Of a stretch of 61,623 nucleotides of DNA, positions 48,023 to 59,004 are shown in pieces. The stretch covers positions 1-61,623 of the forward strand of contig CAMYZZ010000003.1 of assembly GCA_947304135.1 (NCBI GenBank), in the 5' to 3' direction. Position 1 is the stretch's first letter. Every line of letters starts with the position of its first letter. The DNA is from an uncultured Candidatus Saccharibacteria bacterium. Lineage in GTDB: Bacteria > Patescibacteriota > Saccharimonadia > Saccharimonadales > Saccharimonadaceae. The position numbers and the translations under genes were made by a program. Below the pieces are notes generated by a model that was not told the DNA's origin, searched no databases, and saw only the letters and a program-made list of their open reading frames with translations.

Positions 48023-48041
48023 TGTGTGAGGTGGGTATCAA

Positions 48042-48653
48042 CTAGTTGTTTCCGCAGTACCAACCACCGCCTTCCATCTTGAACTGGATGGCGAGTTTGC
48101 GAGTACCAGTAGAAGCGACAACTGCTTCGCCGTCGCAGGCTGCGTTCTGATAAACGAAAATGTTGTGAGCCGTGACATTGCCAGAATCGCTAGAGCCAAC
48201 GTCGGAAGCCTTGACTTCTGTAGTATTTTCGCTACTACCGAACTCCTGATATGCAGAATCGGTGGATTTGTCTTTACAGTAGTTAGCATATGTGCCAGGG
48301 TTGCCAAAGTCAGGACAAACTTGTGCAACATAGTATGGCTGACCATCTGGATCTGTGAATTCATCGCCACCTACACGAAGGTAGTTGTTGACGAAATTAT
48401 TATAGGCCTCGACATAAGCCGCCTCGGTAGCAAGCTTGTTGGTGCCAGGAAGTTTGCCACGGTTGTTAGTTTGGTAATTAGTAATCGCAGTTTGGAAGCG
48501 GGCGAGATCATCACGACGCTGTGTGTCACGCTGGCTCTTTTGAAGGTTTGGCAATGCCAAGAATACCATCAAGAAAATTAGACCGGCAATCGCAAGCACG
48601 AGCATCACCTCAATGATCGTGAAGCCGGATTTGGTTTTTTGTAATTTCGACAT
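48042..48653 (-). CDS. Type IV pilin-like prepilin
   Basis: KSGFTIIEVMLVLAIAGLIFLMVFLALPNLQKSQRD. Confidence 0.92.
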   Translation of the reverse strand: MSKLQKTKSGFTIIEVMLVLAIAGLIFLMVFLALPNLQKSQRDTQRRDDLARFQTAITNYQTNNRGKLPGTNKLATEAAYVEAYNNFVNNYLRVGGDEFTDPDGQPYYVAQVCPDFGNPGTYANYCKDKSTDSAYQEFGSSENTTEVKASDVGSSDSGNVTAHNIFVYQNAACDGEAVVASTGTRKLAIQFKMEGGGWYCGNN

Positions 48654-48755
48654 TTTGTCCTTTCAAATGTTTTACGCTTAAGCTAATCTTATAACATCTT
48701 GATTCAAAAAGCAAGTGCTTTTTGTAAACTTCTCTTGATGTGCTAAAATAAAAAT

Positions 48756-49622
48756 ATGAGTATTTCAGAAGTGCTGATGTATATTATATTATTTATTATT
48801 GGCGCAATACTAGGTAGCTTTGCTTGTTGCCAGGCTTGGCGCATCAGGCTCGAACAAGTTGGCAAAAAGAACCCGGGAAAATGGTCTGTCTGTTTGTCGT
48901 GCGGCGCCAAACTCAAGCCTTCTGAGAATATCCCTATTTTTTCCTGGCTCGCTCAAAGAGGAAAATGCAAACACTGTGGAGCAAATATCGGCAAGATAGA
49001 GATCTTGTCCGAGCTTAGCCTTGGCACGACCCTGGTCACTTTCGGTACTTATTTCTATCCAAAATTTGTTGCCGTCATCGCTGGGACAAATCCTCTGCCA
49101 CTTATCATGCTAAGCTTGAGTGTGCTCGCGCTGATTACTGTTATAACTATTATGTGGATTCTAGCAATCTATGACGCGAAGTGGCAAGAGTTGCCAACAA
49201 AGCTACTAGTAGCGCTCAACATTTGCGCCGTCATCTATCTAATCTTGCAGTTTGCTGGTTTCTTCCCAAGCTCTGGCGATATTGGTATATTCTTTGCCAA
49301 CCTCAAAAATCCAGCACTGTCACTTCTTGGCGCTATCGCCATTTTGGCTGGCACCTATTTCTTGCTCTATTTCTTTTCCAGAGAGAAACTAGTTGGCTCT
49401 GGCGATTGGCTAATTGCCATGCCCATCGCTATCATCCTTGGCAACTGGTGGCTTGCACTAGTAGTACTATTTCTTTCCAATCTTTTTGGCAGCATCTATG
49501 GCGTTTACCAAAGAGTCAAGAAAAGCAAGAATCAGATTCCTTTTGGGCCATTCCTTATTCTAGCATTTGTGATCGTCTATATTTCTCAAAGCTGGCTCGT
49601 CAGCCTCATCGCTGCACTGTAA
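48756..49622 (+). CDS. Prepilin peptidase (PilD/ComC family)
   Basis: GAILGSFACCQAWR, CLSCGAKL...CKHCGANIGKIEILSEL. Confidence 0.9.
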   Translation: MSISEVLMYIILFIIGAILGSFACCQAWRIRLEQVGKKNPGKWSVCLSCGAKLKPSENIPIFSWLAQRGKCKHCGANIGKIEILSELSLGTTLVTFGTYFYPKFVAVIAGTNPLPLIMLSLSVLALITVITIMWILAIYDAKWQELPTKLLVALNICAVIYLILQFAGFFPSSGDIGIFFANLKNPALSLLGAIAILAGTYFLLYFFSREKLVGSGDWLIAMPIAIILGNWWLALVVLFLSNLFGSIYGVYQRVKKSKNQIPFGPFLILAFVIVYISQSWLVSLIAAL

Positions 49623-50567
49623 TTAGTTTGTCTCAGAATGGAACTTTTTGTGCACGTCTTTTAGGTGTGCATCAGTGACATGTGTATAAATCTGGGTAGT
49701 AGAAATATTGCTATGCCCCAGCAAGGATTGCACCGCACGAAGGTCTGCCCCATTCATCAAAAGGTCGGTCGCAAAACTATGGCGCAAAGTGTGTGGCGTG
49801 ACATGCTTAGTAATCCCGGCCGCACGAGCGTATTTGTCGATAATGCGCTGGATGCTGCGCGGCGTCAAGCGGCGATAATCACCAGAAGTAGAAACGGTGC
49901 CAGAATTTCTGGAATTATTTAGGAAAAGCGCAGGAAGGCTATCGTGCCGCACTGCCAGATAATCCGCCACGCGACTCGCAGCAGTATCGTCAATAAAAAT
50001 TGGTCGATCTTTACTACCTTTGCCACGTACCATAAACTCGCGACGCTCCAAGTTGATATCATCTCGGTTTAGTCCGCAGAGCTCAGAAACGCGTAGCCCG
50101 CCAGAAAATAATAGCTCGATAATGGCGCGGTCGCGCAGCCCAGTTTCTGTGTTTACGTCAATCTCGTCAAGCATGTCCTGGACTTCGTCAAGATGCAAGA
50201 ATGTCACCTGTGAACGATGAGTCTTGGGCAAGTCAACAAGTGCTGGATCAAGAGAATTAATCCCGCGACGAGCCAAGTATTTCAAAAAACCGCGCAGTGC
50301 AATCAGGTAGTAAGACTGAGTCAGCGGGGTCAACCGGCTACCTTTCTCATCGGTCTCCATGCGGTTTAGGCGCAGGCGATATTTGCGAATCATCTCCTCG
50401 TCGATGTCGCTGGCTCGCATCTCATGATTCAGGTCCACGACCATCATGTCGTAAAAACGAGTAAGATACAACTCGTAGTTTCGTACCGTCTCGACGGAGC
50501 GACCCATTTCAATTTCTACGTGCTGCAAAAATTCCTGAATCAAATCTGGCACAAACTGCTCTTTCAT
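49623..50567 (-). CDS. Tyrosine recombinase XerC/XerD-like
   Basis: LFSGGLRVSELCGL, HTLRHSFATDLLMNGADLRAVQSLLGHSNISTTQIYTHV. Confidence 0.93.
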   Translation of the reverse strand: MKEQFVPDLIQEFLQHVEIEMGRSVETVRNYELYLTRFYDMMVVDLNHEMRASDIDEEMIRKYRLRLNRMETDEKGSRLTPLTQSYYLIALRGFLKYLARRGINSLDPALVDLPKTHRSQVTFLHLDEVQDMLDEIDVNTETGLRDRAIIELLFSGGLRVSELCGLNRDDINLERREFMVRGKGSKDRPIFIDDTAASRVADYLAVRHDSLPALFLNNSRNSGTVSTSGDYRRLTPRSIQRIIDKYARAAGITKHVTPHTLRHSFATDLLMNGADLRAVQSLLGHSNISTTQIYTHVTDAHLKDVHKKFHSETN

Positions 50568-50617
50568 GCTTTTATTATAGCACTACAGATGATATAATAT
50601 CAAAAAGGAGTTTTTTA

Positions 50618-51133
50618 ATGGGAAAAGAGAAAGATCTAATCCAAAGAAGTTTAGTAGTCTGCAAACCAGACGCAGTTCAGCGCGGTCTTGTCGGCGAGAT
50701 TGTCCATCGTTTTGAGCGTGTTGGTCTCAAAATCGTTGGCATGAAAATGGTCATGCCAGACGAAGAGCAATACAAAGAACACTACGAGGGCATCGGCGAG
50801 ATGATTACTCGCCGCGGTGAAGAAGTCTTCCGCTATAACCTTAACTACATGATGACCGGTCCAGTTATCGCTATGGTTCTAGAGGGTGTCGAGGCTGTTC
50901 CACTAGTTAGAAAAATCGTTGGTTCCACCGAGCCTCAGAAGGCAGACATGGGTACCATCCGTGGTGACTACGCACACATGAGCTTTGGCTATTCCGATGC
51001 CAAGCAGGTCGGTGTCCCTAATCTAGTTCACGCTTCCGGCTCTCCAGAAGAAGCCAAAAAAGAGGTCGCCCTCTGGTTTAACGAGGCAGAGCTCTACGAT
51101 TATTCCGATCTCAACGAAAAGTTCACACGTTAA
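50618..51133 (+). CDS. ndk: Nucleoside diphosphate kinase
   Basis: RSLVVCKPDAVQRGLVGEI; RGDYAHMSFGYSDAK (active His shifted, note). Confidence 0.85.
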   Translation: MGKEKDLIQRSLVVCKPDAVQRGLVGEIVHRFERVGLKIVGMKMVMPDEEQYKEHYEGIGEMITRRGEEVFRYNLNYMMTGPVIAMVLEGVEAVPLVRKIVGSTEPQKADMGTIRGDYAHMSFGYSDAKQVGVPNLVHASGSPEEAKKEVALWFNEAELYDYSDLNEKFTR

Positions 51134-51178
51134 TATTTTAGCGGGCCGCCAGTCTCAATCTAGCAGCCCGCCCCATAT

Positions 51179-51255
51179 GCCCTCGTAGCTCAATTGGATA
51201 GAGCAGTTCCGTCCTAAGGAAAAGGTTGTGAGTTCGACTCTCGCCGAGGGTACCA
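51179..51255 (+). tRNA. tRNA-Arg(CCT), CCA encoded
   Basis: GCCCTCG...GTTCC-GTCCTAA-GGAAA...GTGAGTTCGACTCTCGC-CGAGGGT-ACCA. Confidence 0.88.
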
Positions 51256-51280
51256 AAATTTGTTATAATATATAATATAT

Positions 51281-51766
51281 ATGTCAGAATTAGCTTTTGA
51301 TGGGCAGCGCGAGGGGGAAAAAGTTAAATTTATTTTCCGTCGCCACATTACCACGGCCGGAAAGGGTCTACGCTTTCTCATTATCATGATTATTATCGGG
51401 ATTATCCCGATGATTTTATGGCCAAGCATCAAAGAGATGTTTTGGGTTTTTCTAGGCTGTGTCATAGTTGGCCTGATTGGTCTATTTTATGCCTATATGC
51501 TTTGGTATTTCTCTGTATACATCGTAACAAACGAGCGCATTCGCCAAATCATCCAAAAGGGTTTGTTTAAAAAGACCGTGGTCGATCTCGGCATAGACAA
51601 AATCCAGAGCGTCTCTGTCAGCATACCAAATGTTATCGCCGGAGTTTTGGGCTATGGCACAATCCTCATTCAAACCGGAGTAGGCGACCTAATCATCTCC
51701 CAGGTCCCAAAACCAAACGAGATTCACAACAAATTGCAAAATATCGCCAAGGAAGCTGGTGTATAA
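51281..51766 (+). CDS. bPH2/DUF304-like membrane protein
   Basis: Two TM segments then YIVTNERIRQIIQKGLFKKTVVDLGIDKIQSVSV. Confidence 0.75.
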   Translation: MSELAFDGQREGEKVKFIFRRHITTAGKGLRFLIIMIIIGIIPMILWPSIKEMFWVFLGCVIVGLIGLFYAYMLWYFSVYIVTNERIRQIIQKGLFKKTVVDLGIDKIQSVSVSIPNVIAGVLGYGTILIQTGVGDLIISQVPKPNEIHNKLQNIAKEAGV

Positions 51767-51778
51767 TAAAAGGAGAAT

Positions 51779-52816
51779 ATGAGCAAAATCGCCAAAAAAA
51801 TCAAAGCCAAGTTGCCAGCCAAGGCTGACCACAGGACTGAGAAAGAAAAGCTTGAAGACCGCCGCGAAGAAATATTGTCCAAAGGCCGCAAGTTCAAATA
51901 TCCTGTACAATTTGCAAAACACCGCCTAGTTTTTATTACTATCGCGTTAGCAACACTTGCGCTGATCCTGGCGAGTGCTCTAGGTTATGTTGCGCTCTAT
52001 AAGGCTCAGAACACTAGCGATATCTTGTATCGCCTCACTACAGTTATTCCGGTCCCTGTCGCCAAGATTGACGGCGAGTCAGTACGCTACAGCGATTATC
52101 TAATGATCTATCGCAGCAGCATCACTCCAGTTCAGCAGCAAAACGGTACTTTTTCCAATGTCAAAGATGACGAAGCGAGCTTCCAAGATTATTACAAGCG
52201 TGCCGCTTTGACAGAAGCAGAAAATTATTCCTATGCACTCAAACTTGCGCATCAGCTCGATATCAAAATTACCGATGCTCAGGTTGACCAAGCCTTCGAA
52301 GAGCACCGCAAACTTGGCGGTACCGACCGCAGCAGAGAGAGCTTCCTCAAGGTACTCGAAGATAATTTCGGTATGAACGAGCGTGAATATCGCCGCATGC
52401 TCTACCTTTCTCTCGTTCGCGTAGGAGTCAGCAAAAAGATCGATGCCGAAGCAACCAAGCTCGCAAACGAGGCCTTGTCCAAAGTTAAAAATGGTGAAGA
52501 CTTTAAAGAAGTTGCAGATGGTCTAGGCCTAGAGTTTAACTCCACTAACGAGCTGATTGATGTCAAGAATGTTGATGGTGGTCGCTCGGATCGCGCCTAC
52601 GAGATGAACCCTGGTGACATTTCCGATGTCTTTGTCTCTGATAATGGCGATTGCTATTATATTTTGAAGCTGATCGAAAAATCCGATGGCAAAGTGAACT
52701 ATGTCTCCATCACAATTCCGTTCACCGAGTTTGAAAAACGTCTCAACAATGTCCGCGAAGAAAACCGCGTCAGCGAATATATCGAGCTGACAGGTGATTT
52801 TAACACCGGTGTCTAG
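51779..52816 (+). CDS. SurA/PpiC-like peptidylprolyl isomerase-type protein
   Basis: TM anchor; SurA-like helical region; DVKNVDGGRSDRAYEMNPGDISDVFVSDNGDCYYILKLIEK. Confidence 0.75.
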   Translation: MSKIAKKIKAKLPAKADHRTEKEKLEDRREEILSKGRKFKYPVQFAKHRLVFITIALATLALILASALGYVALYKAQNTSDILYRLTTVIPVPVAKIDGESVRYSDYLMIYRSSITPVQQQNGTFSNVKDDEASFQDYYKRAALTEAENYSYALKLAHQLDIKITDAQVDQAFEEHRKLGGTDRSRESFLKVLEDNFGMNEREYRRMLYLSLVRVGVSKKIDAEATKLANEALSKVKNGEDFKEVADGLGLEFNSTNELIDVKNVDGGRSDRAYEMNPGDISDVFVSDNGDCYYILKLIEKSDGKVNYVSITIPFTEFEKRLNNVREENRVSEYIELTGDFNTGV

Positions 52817-52841
52817 TTTTTATGCTATAATATAGACACCT

Positions 52842-52916
52842 GCGGATGTCGTATAACGGCTATTATGTATCCTTCCCAAGGATGAGACCAGGGTTCGACT
52901 CCCTGTATCCGCACCA
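52842..52916 (+). tRNA. tRNA-Gly(CCC), CCA encoded
   Basis: GCGGATG...TATCC-TTCCCAA-GGATG...CAGGGTTCGACTCCCTG-TATCCGC-ACCA. Confidence 0.88.
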
Positions 52917-52931
52917 TCCTAAGAACTAAAA

Positions 52932-52958
52932 TTAGCACTCTTGACATGAGAGTGCTAA
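52932..52958 (+). promoter_or_regulatory. CIRCE operator (HrcA site) overlapping the clpC promoter
   Basis: TTAGCACTC-N9-GAGTGCTAA; TTGACA within spacer. Confidence 0.95.
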
Positions 52959-52975
52959 TTTGCTACCATAGATAC

Positions 52976-55450
52976 ATGCAAGATGATTTTAATGAAATAA
53001 TGAGTCATTTATCCGAAAATGCTCGCTTCGTAATCCAGAAAGCAGACATTTTTGCGAAGCGCTACAACAGCGGATATATGGCAACAGAACATCTTTTACT
53101 TGGAATTTTAGACATGGATGCCTGTACTGGAGCCCACATCCTCGCAGACGAGGGAATTGAGCTATCCGACGTAGAAAAGCAGATGAACCAGACTGCCGTC
53201 GAGGTGCCAGGCTCTCAGATGGCGATGATGTCGCTCTCCGAAGCGGCAGTACTGACGCTCCGGATTGCTGCAAATTTTGCCAGGGAATACGGCCTAGATG
53301 TGGTCGGCACAGAGCATCTTCTATACGCGCTTGTTACTCAGCCAAACTCTCGTGCTGCGCTCATTCTCAAAGGCCTGAACGTTAATATTGAAGAAATAGC
53401 CGAGGGTATCGAAGACCTTGCCGAAAAACAATCCGAGGATGCTAAAAAATCCAAAGAAAAAGAAAAATATAATAACCGCCCTAAACTCAAATGGCTTTCT
53501 CGTTTTGGCCAAGATCTTACCGAGCTCGCCAAAGAAGGCAAGCTAGACACGGTAATCGGCCGTGACAAAGAAATTGAACGTACTATCACTGTGCTTTGTC
53601 GCCGCACCAAATCCAACCCAGTTTTGATTGGCGAGGCTGGCGTCGGTAAGACTGCCATTGTCGAGGGACTCGCTTCGCGCATCGCCAAAAACGACGTTCC
53701 TGGCAACCTGATTGGCAAACGTATTTACCAGGTAGACCTATCTTCTATGGTTGCCGGCACCAAATTCCGTGGTGAATTTGAAGAGCGCATCAAGGGCGTG
53801 ATCGACGAAGCTGTTTCCGAGCCAAACATTATTCTCTTTATTGATGAGCTTCATCTTCTTTCTGGAGCTGGCTCAGGTAGCGAGGGTACAATGGACGCTG
53901 CTAATATCTTGAAGCCTGCACTAGCTCGTGGCAATATCCACCTTATCGGCGCTACTACGCTTGATGAATATCGCAAAAATATCGAAAAAGACAAAGCTCT
54001 TTCTCGTCGTTTCCAGACGGTCATGGTAGAGGAGCCTAGCCCAGCTATCACCCTCCGCATCATGAAAGGTATCAAAGGCCACTACGAAAAACACCACGGC
54101 GTTATCATCCCAGACAAGATTCTTGAAACCGCCATTAATATGTCTGGCCGCTATATCAACGATCGTTTTATGCCAGACAAAGTTATTGACGTAATAGATG
54201 AAGCTGCCGCAATTGCCAAAGTTGCCGAGGATAAAAAAGGCGGTGGCAAGTATAAGAAACTAAAGATTGAAGCCAAAGACCTAGAAGAAAAAATCGGCAC
54301 CGCAGCCGAAGAAGAAGATTTTGAAAAAGCTGCGCTCTATAAGACGCGCCTAGCCAAACTCCAAGAAGAAATCAAAAAGCTAGAAAAAGCTGGAGTTGAC
54401 AAAGAGAAAACCCCAACTTTGACAGAAGAACATCTCGCCAAGGCTATCTCTCTCAAAACCGGCATCCCAGTTTCTAAAGTCCATGGCTCCGAGCTAGAAC
54501 TTTTGATGAAACTAGAAGACCATATCGACAAAGCTATCATCGGCCAAGACGAGGCTGTCCATGCTGTTGCCAAGGCTATCCGTCGTGGTCGTTCCGGCAT
54601 CGCAAATGCCAACCGTCCAATTGGCTCCTTCCTCTTTATGGGTCCAACCGGCGTCGGCAAGACTGAGTTAGCACGTGTGGTTGCACGCGAAGTCTTTGGC
54701 GGAGAAAACGCTCTAATCAAGATTGATATGTCTGAGTTTGGTGAGAAACATAATGTCTCGCGCCTGGTAGGTGCCCCTGCTGGCTACGTTGGCTACGATG
54801 ATGGTGGTAAACTCACCGAGGCTGTTCGCCGTCGTCCATATTCTGTTGTGCTCTTTGATGAGATCGAAAAAGCCCACCCAGATGTATTTAACTTGCTTCT
54901 CCAAATCCTAGAAGATGGTGTTTTGACAGACGGCCAGGGCAACAAAGTCAAGTTCAACAACACGGTCGTTATTCTAACCTCCAACCTTGGTAGCGAAGCA
55001 ATGTACCAGGACGAAGATTTCGGCTTTACCGTTCATAGCGACGACAAAAAAACTCGCGAAGCTGAATACGAGATGCAAAAAGCTGCGGCCAACCGCGCGC
55101 TCAAAAAAGCCATGCGCCCAGAGTTAATCAACCGCCTAGACGCCGTGCTTGTGTTCCACCCGCTCACTAAGAAACAGGTCGAACAAATCTTTGATAATTT
55201 GATCGAAGATTTGAGAAAGCGCCTTGCCACCAAACATCTTGGCGTGCGTGTTTCCGACAAAGCCAAAGCTTGGCTCATCGACATTGGTTATGATCCCAAA
55301 AATGGCGCTCGTCCACTCCGTCGCGCGATCGAGGACTATGTTGAGTCGCTAATCTCCGACGAAATTATCAAAGGCGCTCTCAAGTCTGGCGATATTGTAG
55401 TGATAGACCTAGTCAAGAACGAGCTAAAACTAAAAGTAGCTAAAGAATAG
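52976..55450 (+). CDS. clpC: ATP-dependent Clp protease ATPase ClpC
   Basis: Two Clp_N repeats, [27 protein letters not shown]. Confidence 0.94.
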   Translation: MQDDFNEIMSHLSENARFVIQKADIFAKRYNSGYMATEHLLLGILDMDACTGAHILADEGIELSDVEKQMNQTAVEVPGSQMAMMSLSEAAVLTLRIAANFAREYGLDVVGTEHLLYALVTQPNSRAALILKGLNVNIEEIAEGIEDLAEKQSEDAKKSKEKEKYNNRPKLKWLSRFGQDLTELAKEGKLDTVIGRDKEIERTITVLCRRTKSNPVLIGEAGVGKTAIVEGLASRIAKNDVPGNLIGKRIYQVDLSSMVAGTKFRGEFEERIKGVIDEAVSEPNIILFIDELHLLSGAGSGSEGTMDAANILKPALARGNIHLIGATTLDEYRKNIEKDKALSRRFQTVMVEEPSPAITLRIMKGIKGHYEKHHGVIIPDKILETAINMSGRYINDRFMPDKVIDVIDEAAAIAKVAEDKKGGGKYKKLKIEAKDLEEKIGTAAEEEDFEKAALYKTRLAKLQEEIKKLEKAGVDKEKTPTLTEEHLAKAISLKTGIPVSKVHGSELELLMKLEDHIDKAIIGQDEAVHAVAKAIRRGRSGIANANRPIGSFLFMGPTGVGKTELARVVAREVFGGENALIKIDMSEFGEKHNVSRLVGAPAGYVGYDDGGKLTEAVRRRPYSVVLFDEIEKAHPDVFNLLLQILEDGVLTDGQGNKVKFNNTVVILTSNLGSEAMYQDEDFGFTVHSDDKKTREAEYEMQKAAANRALKKAMRPELINRLDAVLVFHPLTKKQVEQIFDNLIEDLRKRLATKHLGVRVSDKAKAWLIDIGYDPKNGARPLRRAIEDYVESLISDEIIKGALKSGDIVVIDLVKNELKLKVAKE

Positions 55451-55458
55451 AGGGAAGA

Positions 55459-56472
55459 GTGGTAGAAAGTCAATCAGTAAAAGCAACTAGGACAAGCAAA
55501 ACGCTCAAAACAGCTGTAGCTGTTGCGATTTCACTCCTTGTCACAGCCTGCGGCTTGGGACTCTACTTTAACCGTGGTCAGATTATCGATTTTATCACCG
55601 CCAAATCTTTTAAGCCATCCCCAGAAATTGAGCAAGTAGAAAAAGCCATAGAACTGACCGATAAAGGTAATATTATCTTCTACGCCTCCCGTCCAGTTTT
55701 GCAAGGCCAGGATGAGTTCAACGAATCTTGTGACTCGCACGATGATGAAATCTCAGTCCTAGGCTGCTATTCCGACGGCAATATTTTTCTATACAACATC
55801 AAAGACGCCGAACTTGCTGGGGTAGTCGAATCTACCGCCGCGCACGAGTTGCTCCACGCCGCTTGGGAACGCATGAGCTATAGCGAAAAATCCGAAATCT
55901 CAGACTATATAAAAGATGTTTATAACAGCAAAAATTATCACGATATGCTAGACGAAGATCTCGAGATTTATAATGACGACGAGCTCATAGAAGAATTGCA
56001 TTCACGCATTGGCACGGAGATTGCCGACTTACCAGAAGCTCTAGAGCGCCACTACGCCAAATATTTCAAAAACCAAGACTTGGTCGTAGACTATTACGAC
56101 AGCTACATCACTCCATTCCGCGAGCTTTCCGAAGCAATCGACGATATGACCAACAAACTCGAGCAGATGAGCGCAGATATAGATACAAAGACCGCCGACT
56201 ACTATCGTGCTGCAGACAGCCTATCTAGCGAGATTGACGAATTCAATAGATGTGCCAACACTCCAAACTGTTTCCCGACCGACGCACTCTTTTATGCCAG
56301 GAGAAACGTCTTGCTTGGCGAGCAATCCGCACTTGATAGTATGTATGACGAGTTAGACAGTCTAATAGACGAATATAATAGCTTAGTAGAAGAATACAAT
56401 GCCAATATCCTCCGTGGCAAAGCACTAGAAGAAGCAATCAATTCAAATAAGCAGGAAGAAGTCTTAAAGTAG
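55459..56472 (+). CDS. Membrane-anchored extracytoplasmic protein with HELLH motif (putative metallopeptidase)
   Basis: N-terminal TM, VVESTAAHELLHAAWERM, coiled-coil tail. Confidence 0.65.
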   Translation: MVESQSVKATRTSKTLKTAVAVAISLLVTACGLGLYFNRGQIIDFITAKSFKPSPEIEQVEKAIELTDKGNIIFYASRPVLQGQDEFNESCDSHDDEISVLGCYSDGNIFLYNIKDAELAGVVESTAAHELLHAAWERMSYSEKSEISDYIKDVYNSKNYHDMLDEDLEIYNDDELIEELHSRIGTEIADLPEALERHYAKYFKNQDLVVDYYDSYITPFRELSEAIDDMTNKLEQMSADIDTKTADYYRAADSLSSEIDEFNRCANTPNCFPTDALFYARRNVLLGEQSALDSMYDELDSLIDEYNSLVEEYNANILRGKALEEAINSNKQEEVLK

Positions 56473-56484
56473 AAAGGAGACAAT

Positions 56485-57078
56485 ATGAAAAACACTAAAG
56501 ATTACCTCGTCCCAACCGTCGTTGAGGAAACCGCCAAGGGCGAACGTGCCTACGATATTTATTCCAGGCTTCTAAACGACCGTATCGTTTTCTTGGGCGA
56601 AGACGTCAATCCTCACACGGCTAATCTCGTGGTGGCACAGCTGTTATTTTTGGCCCACGAGGATCCAAAGAAAGATATCAAACTCTATATCAACTCTCCT
56701 GGTGGCTCAGTCTATGATGGCCTAGCAATTATCGACACAATGAACTATATTGCGCCAGACGTCCAGACTATCGGCATTGGTCTCCAGGCCAGCATGGGTG
56801 CAATGCTTCTGTCTTGCGGCGCCAAGGGCAAACGTTTTATTTTGCCAAATTCCCGTGTCATGATTCATCAGCCATCTTCTGGTACAGAAGGCAAGATTAC
56901 CGACCAAGAAATTGCACTGAAAGAAGGTATTTACCTCAAAAAACGCCTCGCCGAAATCCTTGCCAAAAACACTGGCAAATCGTTAGAGCAAGTAGAAAAA
57001 GATATGGATCGCGACAACTGGATGTCAGCCGAAGAAGCCAAAAAATACGGTATTATTGACGAGATTATTACTAAATAG
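56485..57078 (+). CDS. clpP: ATP-dependent Clp protease proteolytic subunit
   Basis: [50 protein letters not shown]. Confidence 0.95.
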   Translation: MKNTKDYLVPTVVEETAKGERAYDIYSRLLNDRIVFLGEDVNPHTANLVVAQLLFLAHEDPKKDIKLYINSPGGSVYDGLAIIDTMNYIAPDVQTIGIGLQASMGAMLLSCGAKGKRFILPNSRVMIHQPSSGTEGKITDQEIALKEGIYLKKRLAEILAKNTGKSLEQVEKDMDRDNWMSAEEAKKYGIIDEIITK

Positions 57079-57102
57079 GGTGGGGCCAAAAGAGGAGGTA
57101 AA

Positions 57103-58461
57103 ATGGCCAAAGCAAAATCAAACTATGTCTGCCAAAACTGCGGCACCACCTATGCAAAATGGGTGGGGAAATGTAGCGAATGCGGTGAGTGGAATACACT
57201 AGTCGAACAGGTCCTTGAGGCAGAAGACGGTGGCAAAAACGCCGTCTCGCGCGGACGCCTTTCTGGCAAAGAGCTAGAGAGCGTTTCGATCAACGACATC
57301 ATTCCGTCCGACGCTTCCGCAAGGCTTATCACCGGTTTTTCTGACCTAGACGAAGTTTTGGGCGGTGGCTTTTTGCTTGGTTCTGTCTCGCTTCTAACTG
57401 GCCAACCAGGTATCGGCAAATCTACTCTCCTGATGCAGATTTGTGCCGAGATTTCTAAGAACCAGCCTGTGCTATATATTTCTGGCGAGGAATCTGCTGG
57501 GCAGGTTAAGCTCCGCGCTGCACGTCTTGGCGCCAGCTCCGAGAATCTAAACTTTGCCAGCAGTACATCTGGCAACGACATCGCCAAAACCATAGAAACC
57601 GGCAAGTTTAAATTTGTCGTGGTGGATTCTATCCAGACTCTTTCTCTTGCCGAACTAAACTCCGCCCCAGGCAACGTTTCGCAGGTGACCAACTGCGGCA
57701 ATCTCATCATCCGTGCTGCCAAAGATTCTAACACAGCTGTGGTGATTGTCGGCCATGTCACCAAAGAAGGTACGCTAGCCGGACCAAAAGTTTTGGAACA
57801 TCTGGTAGACGTAGTGATCAACTTTGAGGGTGATCGCTACGGCGGGTTCAAGACTGTCCGCGCCATCAAAAACCGTTTTGGCTCTACGAGCGAAGTCGCA
57901 ATCTTTGAGATGATAAGTAGCGGTCTCAAGCTGGTAGAAAACCCGTCCGCCGCGCTCCTAGCCGAGCGCCAAAATACCGATGGTTCGATTATTCTAGCAA
58001 CCGTAGAGGGCACGCGCCCACTACTCGTAGAAATCCAGGCACTTGTCACTACGACCAATTTTGGCTACCCAAAACGCACCGCGTCTGGTTTTGACCTCAA
58101 TCGTCTAAACCTTTTAATTGCAGTTTTGGAACGCCGCACTAAGTTGAAACTATCTGACAAAGATATTTTTATCAACGTGGTTGGCGGTATCAAGCTTCAA
58201 GATTCTGCAGCAGACCTCGCAGTCTGCATGGCAATAGCCTCCGCCTGTGCCAAGCGCAAACTTCCAGAAGATTACGTAGTTTTTGGCGAAGTCGGCCTAG
58301 GCGGAGAAATCCGCTCAGCCTTCCGTCCGGACCAGCGTATCGCCGAAGCCAAAAAGATTGGTTTTAAACACGCCATCGCCCCAGCTACGGTCAAAGATAA
58401 ATTCGTCATCCCGGTCAAAGACCTGCGCGACACGCTCATCAAATACATGAACGAAAAATAA
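57103..58461 (+). CDS. radA: DNA repair protein RadA
   Basis: YVCQNCGTTYAKWVGKCSECGEWNTL, GQPGIGKSTLLMQ, KNRFGST. Confidence 0.96.
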   Translation: MAKAKSNYVCQNCGTTYAKWVGKCSECGEWNTLVEQVLEAEDGGKNAVSRGRLSGKELESVSINDIIPSDASARLITGFSDLDEVLGGGFLLGSVSLLTGQPGIGKSTLLMQICAEISKNQPVLYISGEESAGQVKLRAARLGASSENLNFASSTSGNDIAKTIETGKFKFVVVDSIQTLSLAELNSAPGNVSQVTNCGNLIIRAAKDSNTAVVIVGHVTKEGTLAGPKVLEHLVDVVINFEGDRYGGFKTVRAIKNRFGSTSEVAIFEMISSGLKLVENPSAALLAERQNTDGSIILATVEGTRPLLVEIQALVTTTNFGYPKRTASGFDLNRLNLLIAVLERRTKLKLSDKDIFINVVGGIKLQDSAADLAVCMAIASACAKRKLPEDYVVFGEVGLGGEIRSAFRPDQRIAEAKKIGFKHAIAPATVKDKFVIPVKDLRDTLIKYMNEK

Positions 58462-58926
58462 TTAATGCATAGAGTGACAGAGCGCGGCGGCCAGTGCGTC
58501 GGCCGCGTCATCCGGCTTTGGCACTTGATCTAGGTTTAGTGTCATCCGCACCATCTCCTGCATCTGCTTTTTGTCGGCATGACCATAGCCGGTCATGGTC
58601 TTTTTGATCTCGTTTGGCGTGTATTCAAAAATCGGGAGCTTGCATTGTTTTGCCACTAAGATGCAGACTCCGCGCGCCTCTGCCACAGAAATACCAGTCG
58701 TAACGTTTTGTGCAAAAAACAATTTTTCTATAGAAACCACATCGGGCTTGTTGAGCTTGATAATCTCGTGCAGGGAATCATAAATATCCTCCAGCCTTTC
58801 TGGTAGCGGCGTATGCGGCGGAGTAGCAATCACTCCGGCATCAACTAGCTGCGGCTTGTTGCGCAAAATATCTATCACGCCAAACCCACAAATCCCAGTG
58901 CCCGGATCAATCCCAAGAATTCTCAT
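58462..58926 (-). CDS. ruvC: Crossover junction endodeoxyribonuclease RuvC
   Basis: MRILGIDPGTGICGFGVI...VSIEKLFFAQNVTTGISVAEARGV; start set to 58926. Confidence 0.94.
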   Translation of the reverse strand: MRILGIDPGTGICGFGVIDILRNKPQLVDAGVIATPPHTPLPERLEDIYDSLHEIIKLNKPDVVSIEKLFFAQNVTTGISVAEARGVCILVAKQCKLPIFEYTPNEIKKTMTGYGHADKKQMQEMVRMTLNLDQVPKPDDAADALAAALCHSMH

Positions 58927-58963
58927 AACCTCATTATAACACGACAACTTCAGAATCCATCTG

Positions 58964-58994
58964 TTGACAATTCGTGCCGGGGGGGGGGTACAAT
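58964..58994 (+). promoter_or_regulatory. Promoter with G10 homopolymer in spacer (TTGACA-N19-TACAAT)
   Basis: G tract 58979..58988 between -35 58964..58969 and -10 58989..58994; ATG at 59005. Confidence 0.8.
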
Positions 58995-59004
58995 TAAAAG
59001 CATA

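Noticed and set aside
51261-51280. TATAATATATAATATAT run as a repeat element
   Set aside because: Best read as overlapping -10 boxes immediately upstream of ATG 51281.
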